64,000 nucleotides of DNA from Pseudomonas sp. WS 5079. GTDB taxonomy: Bacteria > Pseudomonadota > Gammaproteobacteria > Pseudomonadales > Pseudomonadaceae. The translations under genes and the position numbers were made by a program. The notes under the pieces were generated by a model. The model saw only the letters and a program-made list of their open reading frames with translations. It had not been told where the DNA came from and did not search any database. This document shows, one piece after another, positions 61,126 to 64,000 of the stretch. The DNA lies in the NCBI RefSeq assembly GCF_012985465.1, contig NZ_JAAQWN010000007.1, positions 354,889 to 418,888 of the forward strand, written 5' to 3'. Each line of letters begins with the position of its first letter. Positions within the stretch are counted from its first letter, which is position 1.

Positions 61126-62307
61126 ATGGGCGGTAAGGCAAGCTTCAACTGGATCGATCCACTGCTGCTGGATCAACAGCTCACTGAAGAAGAGCGCATG
61201 GTGCGCGACAGTGCCGAGCAATTTGCCCAGGACAAGCTGGCGCCGCGTGTGCTTGAAGCCTTCCGTCATGAAAAGACCGACCCTGCGATTTTCCGTGAAA
61301 TGGGCGAGACCGGCCTGCTCGGCGCCATGATTCCTGAGCAGTACGGTGGCAGTGGCTTGAACTATGTCAGCTACGGCTTGATTGCCCGGGAAGTGGAGCG
61401 TGTCGATTCCGGCTATCGCTCGATGATGAGCGTGCAGTCTTCACTGGTGATGGTGCCGATCAATGAGTTCGGCACTGAAGCGCAAAAGCAGAAGTACCTG
61501 CCCAAGCTGGCCTCGGGTGAGTGGATTGGTTGCTTTGGCCTGACCGAGCCCAACCATGGTTCGGACCCGGGCGCGATGATTACCCGCGCACGCAAGGTGG
61601 ATGGCGGCTACAGCCTTACCGGCAGCAAGATGTGGATCACCAACAGCCCGATTGCCGATGTGTTTGTGATCTGGGGCAAGGACGACGCCGGCGACATCCG
61701 TGGTTTTGTCCTGGAGAAGGGCTGGAAAGGCCTGAGTGCGCCGGCGATTCACGGCAAGGTCGGCCTGCGTGCGTCTATCACCGGTGAAATCGTCATGGAC
61801 AACGTCTTCGTTCCTGAAGAAAACATCTTTCCCGATGTGCGTGGCTTGAAAGGCCCTTTCACCTGCTTGAACTCGGCCCGCTACGGCATTTCATGGGGGG
61901 CCTTGGGGGCTGCGGAGTTCTGCTGGCACACGGCGCGCCAGTACACCCTGGATCGCCAACAGTTCGGGCGCCCACTGGCTGCCACGCAGTTGATCCAGAA
62001 AAAACTCGCTGATATGCAGACCGAGATCACCCTCGCCTTGCAAGGCTGTCTGCGCCTGGGGCGGATGAAGGATGAGGGAACGGCCGCCGTGGAGATCACT
62101 TCGATCATGAAGCGCAACTCCTGCGGCAAGTCCCTGGATATCGCCCGCATGGCTCGCGACATGCTCGGTGGCAATGGCATCTCCGATGAGTTCGGGATTG
62201 CCCGGCACCTGGTCAACCTGGAAGTGGTGAATACCTACGAAGGCACGCATGACGTCCATGCGCTCATCCTCGGGCGCGCCCAGACCGGTATCCAGGCGTT
62301 CTATTAA
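61126..62307 (+). CDS. gcdH: Glutaryl-CoA dehydrogenase
   Basis: GcdH oxidises and decarboxylates glutaryl-CoA to crotonyl-CoA in lysine degradation. The 393-residue acyl-CoA dehydrogenase has the FAD-binding GCFGLTEPNHGSDPGAM segment, KMWITNSPIAD, and the catalytic Glu E372 in NTYEGTHDVHALILG, which is the GCDH-type ending. It is followed by a CoA-transferase gene after 13 bases, giving a two-gene glutarate operon. Confidence 0.95.
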   Translation: MGGKASFNWIDPLLLDQQLTEEERMVRDSAEQFAQDKLAPRVLEAFRHEKTDPAIFREMGETGLLGAMIPEQYGGSGLNYVSYGLIAREVERVDSGYRSMMSVQSSLVMVPINEFGTEAQKQKYLPKLASGEWIGCFGLTEPNHGSDPGAMITRARKVDGGYSLTGSKMWITNSPIADVFVIWGKDDAGDIRGFVLEKGWKGLSAPAIHGKVGLRASITGEIVMDNVFVPEENIFPDVRGLKGPFTCLNSARYGISWGALGAAEFCWHTARQYTLDRQQFGRPLAATQLIQKKLADMQTEITLALQGCLRLGRMKDEGTAAVEITSIMKRNSCGKSLDIARMARDMLGGNGISDEFGIARHLVNLEVVNTYEGTHDVHALILGRAQTGIQAFY

Positions 62308-62320
62308 TAGGAGTGTGACC

Positions 62321-63541
62321 ATGGGCGCGCTATCGCATCTGCGGGTGCTGGATTTGTCACGGGTGCTGGCGGGGCCTTGGGCCGGGCAGATTCTTGCTGA
62401 TCTCGGCGCTGAGGTGATCAAGGTCGAACGACCTGGCAGTGGTGACGATACCCGCGCCTGGGGCCCGCCCTTCCTCAAGGATGCCTATGGTGAAAACACC
62501 AGTGAGGCGTCCTACTACTTATCGGCCAATCGTAATAAGGAGTCGGTGACTATCGACTTCACGCGGCCGGAGGGGCAGAAGCTGGTCCGGGACCTGGCGG
62601 CGAAGTCGGATATCTTGATCGAGAACTTCAAGGTGGGCGGCTTGGCGGCGTATGGCCTGGACTATGAGTCGCTCAAGGAGCTCAATCCGCAGCTGATCTA
62701 TTGCTCTATCACGGGTTTTGGCCAGACTGGGCCGTATGCGGCGCGCGCTGGCTATGACTTCATGATTCAGGGCCTGGGCGGTTTGATGAGCCTGACGGGG
62801 CGTCCCGAGGGTGATGAGGGCGAAGGCCCGGTCAAGGTAGGTGTAGCCCTGACCGATATTTTGACCGGACTTTACTCAGCCGTGGCGATTCTGGCGGCCA
62901 TGGCGCACCGCGACCATGATGGCGGCGGCCAGCATATTGATATGGCGTTGCTGGATGTTCAGGTTGCCTGCCTGGCCAACCAGGCGATGAATTACCTGAC
63001 GACGGGGGTAGCGCCCAAGCGGCTGGGTAATGCGCATCCGAATATCGTGCCGTATCAGGACTTTCCCACGGCAGATGGCGATTTCATCCTGACCGTGGGT
63101 AATGACGGCCAGTTCCGCAAGTTTGCCCAGGTCGCCGGGCAGCCGCAGTGGGCTGATGATCCACGGTTTGCTACTAATAAGCTGCGGGTGGCCAATCGGG
63201 CGGTGCTCATTCCATTGATTCGCCAGGCAACGGTGTTCAAGACCACGGCCGAGTGGGTGGCCCAGCTGGAGCAGGTGGGTGTGCCGTGTGGGCCGATCAA
63301 TGACCTGGCGCAGGTGTTTGCCGATCCGCAGGTGCAGGCGCGTGGGTTGGCTATAGAGTTGCCGCACCCGTTGGCGGGCAAGGTGCCGCAGGTGGGGAGT
63401 CCTATTCGGCTGTCCAAGACGCCCGTGGAGTATCGCAGTGCACCGCCGCTCCTGGGCGAGCATACGGCTCAAGTACTCAGCCAGGTGTTGGGGTTGGGAG
63501 CGGCTCATGTGGCGGCTTTAAAGGCGGCGGGAGTTATATGA
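62321..63541 (+). CDS. CaiB/BaiF-family CoA-transferase (glutarate CoA-transferase candidate)
   Basis: The 406-residue class III CoA-transferase has VLDLSRVLAGPWAGQIL, EVIKVERPGSGDDTR, IQGLGGLMSLTGRPEG and the late KTTAEWVAQLEQVGVPCGPIN segment. With gcdH 13 bases upstream, it probably activates glutarate with CoA from succinyl-CoA. AGGAG precedes the ATG at 62321; a longer start inside gcdH was rejected. An exact palindrome CTTCTATATAGAAG (63549-63562) follows the stop. Confidence 0.88.
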   Translation: MGALSHLRVLDLSRVLAGPWAGQILADLGAEVIKVERPGSGDDTRAWGPPFLKDAYGENTSEASYYLSANRNKESVTIDFTRPEGQKLVRDLAAKSDILIENFKVGGLAAYGLDYESLKELNPQLIYCSITGFGQTGPYAARAGYDFMIQGLGGLMSLTGRPEGDEGEGPVKVGVALTDILTGLYSAVAILAAMAHRDHDGGGQHIDMALLDVQVACLANQAMNYLTTGVAPKRLGNAHPNIVPYQDFPTADGDFILTVGNDGQFRKFAQVAGQPQWADDPRFATNKLRVANRAVLIPLIRQATVFKTTAEWVAQLEQVGVPCGPINDLAQVFADPQVQARGLAIELPHPLAGKVPQVGSPIRLSKTPVEYRSAPPLLGEHTAQVLSQVLGLGAAHVAALKAAGVI

Positions 63542-63634
63542 GGTGTGTCTTCTATATAGAAGGGGTTCTGCATGGCAGGAGTTGGTTGTTTTTTAATCGA
63601 TCGTAACTAATTGATAGAAAAGCAAAATCAAGGG

Positions 63635-63662
63635 TTGACGGCAGATTCTGGAAGTCTATAAT
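63635..63662 (+). promoter_or_regulatory. rRNA promoter P1 (distal)
   Basis: TTGACG (63635-63640) and TATAAT (63657-63662) with a 16-base spacer. First of three rrn promoters in the 459-base gene-free end region; its -10 is the closest to consensus. Confidence 0.8.
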
Positions 63663-63780
63663 TCGCCCCACTTCCGGCGCAGTCGAAACGGAAAACTCCT
63701 TGGAAAACAAAGAGTTATGTAGTTTTCGGCAGCAGGTTGCTTCAGTTCATCGAAGCCAAAAGGAAGCTGCAAAAGAGGTG

Positions 63781-63808
63781 TTGACAGCAGCGTGTAACGC
63801 TGTAGAAT
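63781..63808 (+). promoter_or_regulatory. rRNA promoter P2 (middle)
   Basis: TTGACA (63781-63786) and TAGAAT (63803-63808) with a 16-base spacer and a GC-rich start region, typical of stringent-controlled rRNA promoters. Confidence 0.82.
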
Positions 63809-63890
63809 TCGCCTCCCGCTGACGAGAGATCGAAAGCGCAAGTGGTTGAAGTTGTTGAGGAAAACCTCGAAAGCTTCTGAAAATAATCAC

Positions 63891-63918
63891 TTGACAGCAA
63901 ATGAGGCTGCTGTAGAAT
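63891..63918 (+). promoter_or_regulatory. rRNA promoter P3 (proximal)
   Basis: TTGACA (63891-63896) and TAGAAT (63913-63918) with a 16-base spacer, followed by GCGCGCC. An A/T-rich stretch (AAAATAATCA) just upstream could act as an UP element. Confidence 0.85.
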
Positions 63919-63954
63919 GCGCGCCTCGGTTGAGACGAAAGATCTTAACCAACC

Positions 63955-63966
63955 GCTCTTTAACAA
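63955..63966 (+). promoter_or_regulatory. rrn leader boxA antitermination element
   Basis: GCTCTTTAACAA matches the boxA consensus that recruits NusB/NusE to rRNA transcripts. It lies 37 bases after the last promoter -10. The sequence onward (AATTCGTGTGGGTGCTTGTG) is the typical Pseudomonas 16S leader; the 16S gene itself begins past the window edge. Confidence 0.85.
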
Positions 63967-64000
63967 CTGAATCAAGCAATTCGTGTGGGTGCTTGTGGAG

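Noticed and set aside
63542..63640. Terminator between the CoA-transferase gene and the rrn promoters
   Set aside because: The palindrome CTTCTATATAGAAG has no T-run after it, and a T6 tract at 63587 has no stem in front; I could not support a terminator.
1..64000. CRISPR arrays, tRNA genes, prophage or insertion sequences
   Set aside because: No regularly spaced direct repeats, no tRNA cloverleaf that I could recognise, and no transposase, integrase or phage-like protein among the translated genes.

Overview
The window is a chromosomal segment of a Pseudomonas, most probably from the P. fluorescens group. The evidence is the high-GC codon use, gene blocks that match the P. aeruginosa PA0102-PA0113 and PA5505-PA5479 regions, fluorescens-type REP/REPIN repeats (cores such as GGGCTTGCCCGC between genes), and the polA-ersA-engB, algB-kinB and znu arrangements. 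No phage, insertion sequence, CRISPR array or tRNA is visible. It is mostly conserved core genome.

Layout. 1-2.9 kb: tail of a radical SAM gene, a beta carbonic anhydrase and a SulP-type anion transporter. 2.9-12.5 kb: a complete aa3-type cytochrome c oxidase locus (ctaC, ctaD, ctaG, ctaE, then SURF1, a small membrane protein, ctaA, ctaB and a Sco protein), so structural subunits, heme A synthesis and copper delivery sit together. 12.6-15.1 kb: metNIQ methionine importer (minus strand). 15.4-17.5 kb: large-subunit catalase katE. 17.6-21.4 kb: a lipoprotein gene and the zinc uptake module znuB-znuC-zur, divergent from znuA. 21.5-26.6 kb: thrB, a DUF2782 gene, polA, the sRNA gene ersA with an AlgU-type promoter, and engB. 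26.8-28.6 kb: two c-type cytochromes and dsbA. 28.6-32.4 kb: an endonuclease/phosphatase-family protein, a GGDEF diguanylate cyclase and the amidase AmpDh2. 32.5-37 kb: kinB-algB, then a sigma-54 promoter upstream of a small membrane-protein gene, a DUF1328 gene and an Ivy-family lysozyme inhibitor gene.

37.7-40.4 kb: gltP and a nucleoside-recognition membrane protein. 40.5-46.5 kb: a minus-strand series: M16 peptidase, DUF5924/DUF2914 membrane protein, and a four-gene MCE/Mla-like lipid transporter (STAS-fused permease, ATPase, MCE protein, auxiliary lipoprotein). 46.7-50.7 kb: Na/Pi symporter-PhoU fusion, TerC, and a CitMHS citrate transporter with a leader that carries a Crc-type CA motif and a short ORF. 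51.2-54.2 kb: a DUF4105 protein translationally coupled to three DUF2388 paralogues. This is the least understood system here; the DUF4105 protein has both a zincin-like HELTH motif and a His...Cys pair suggestive of a permuted papain fold. 54.5 kb: a DUF1127 gene flanked by repeated GTAC-centred motifs. 55-59.6 kb: a succinate/acetate CoA-transferase and the split pntAA-pntAB-pntB transhydrogenase. 60-63.5 kb: glutarate catabolism (LysR regulator, gcdH, CoA-transferase). 63.6-64 kb: three tandem rRNA promoters and a boxA leader; the 16S gene must start just past the right edge.

Most genes here are orthologues of well-known families. The items best worth a second look are the DUF4105/DUF2388 cluster, the sigma-54 promoter with a tandem upstream motif beside algB, the citrate transporter leader, the GTAC repeats around the DUF1127 gene, and the gene-free 0.7 kb upstream of gltP. 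All identifications come from reading the sequence; no database search was run.
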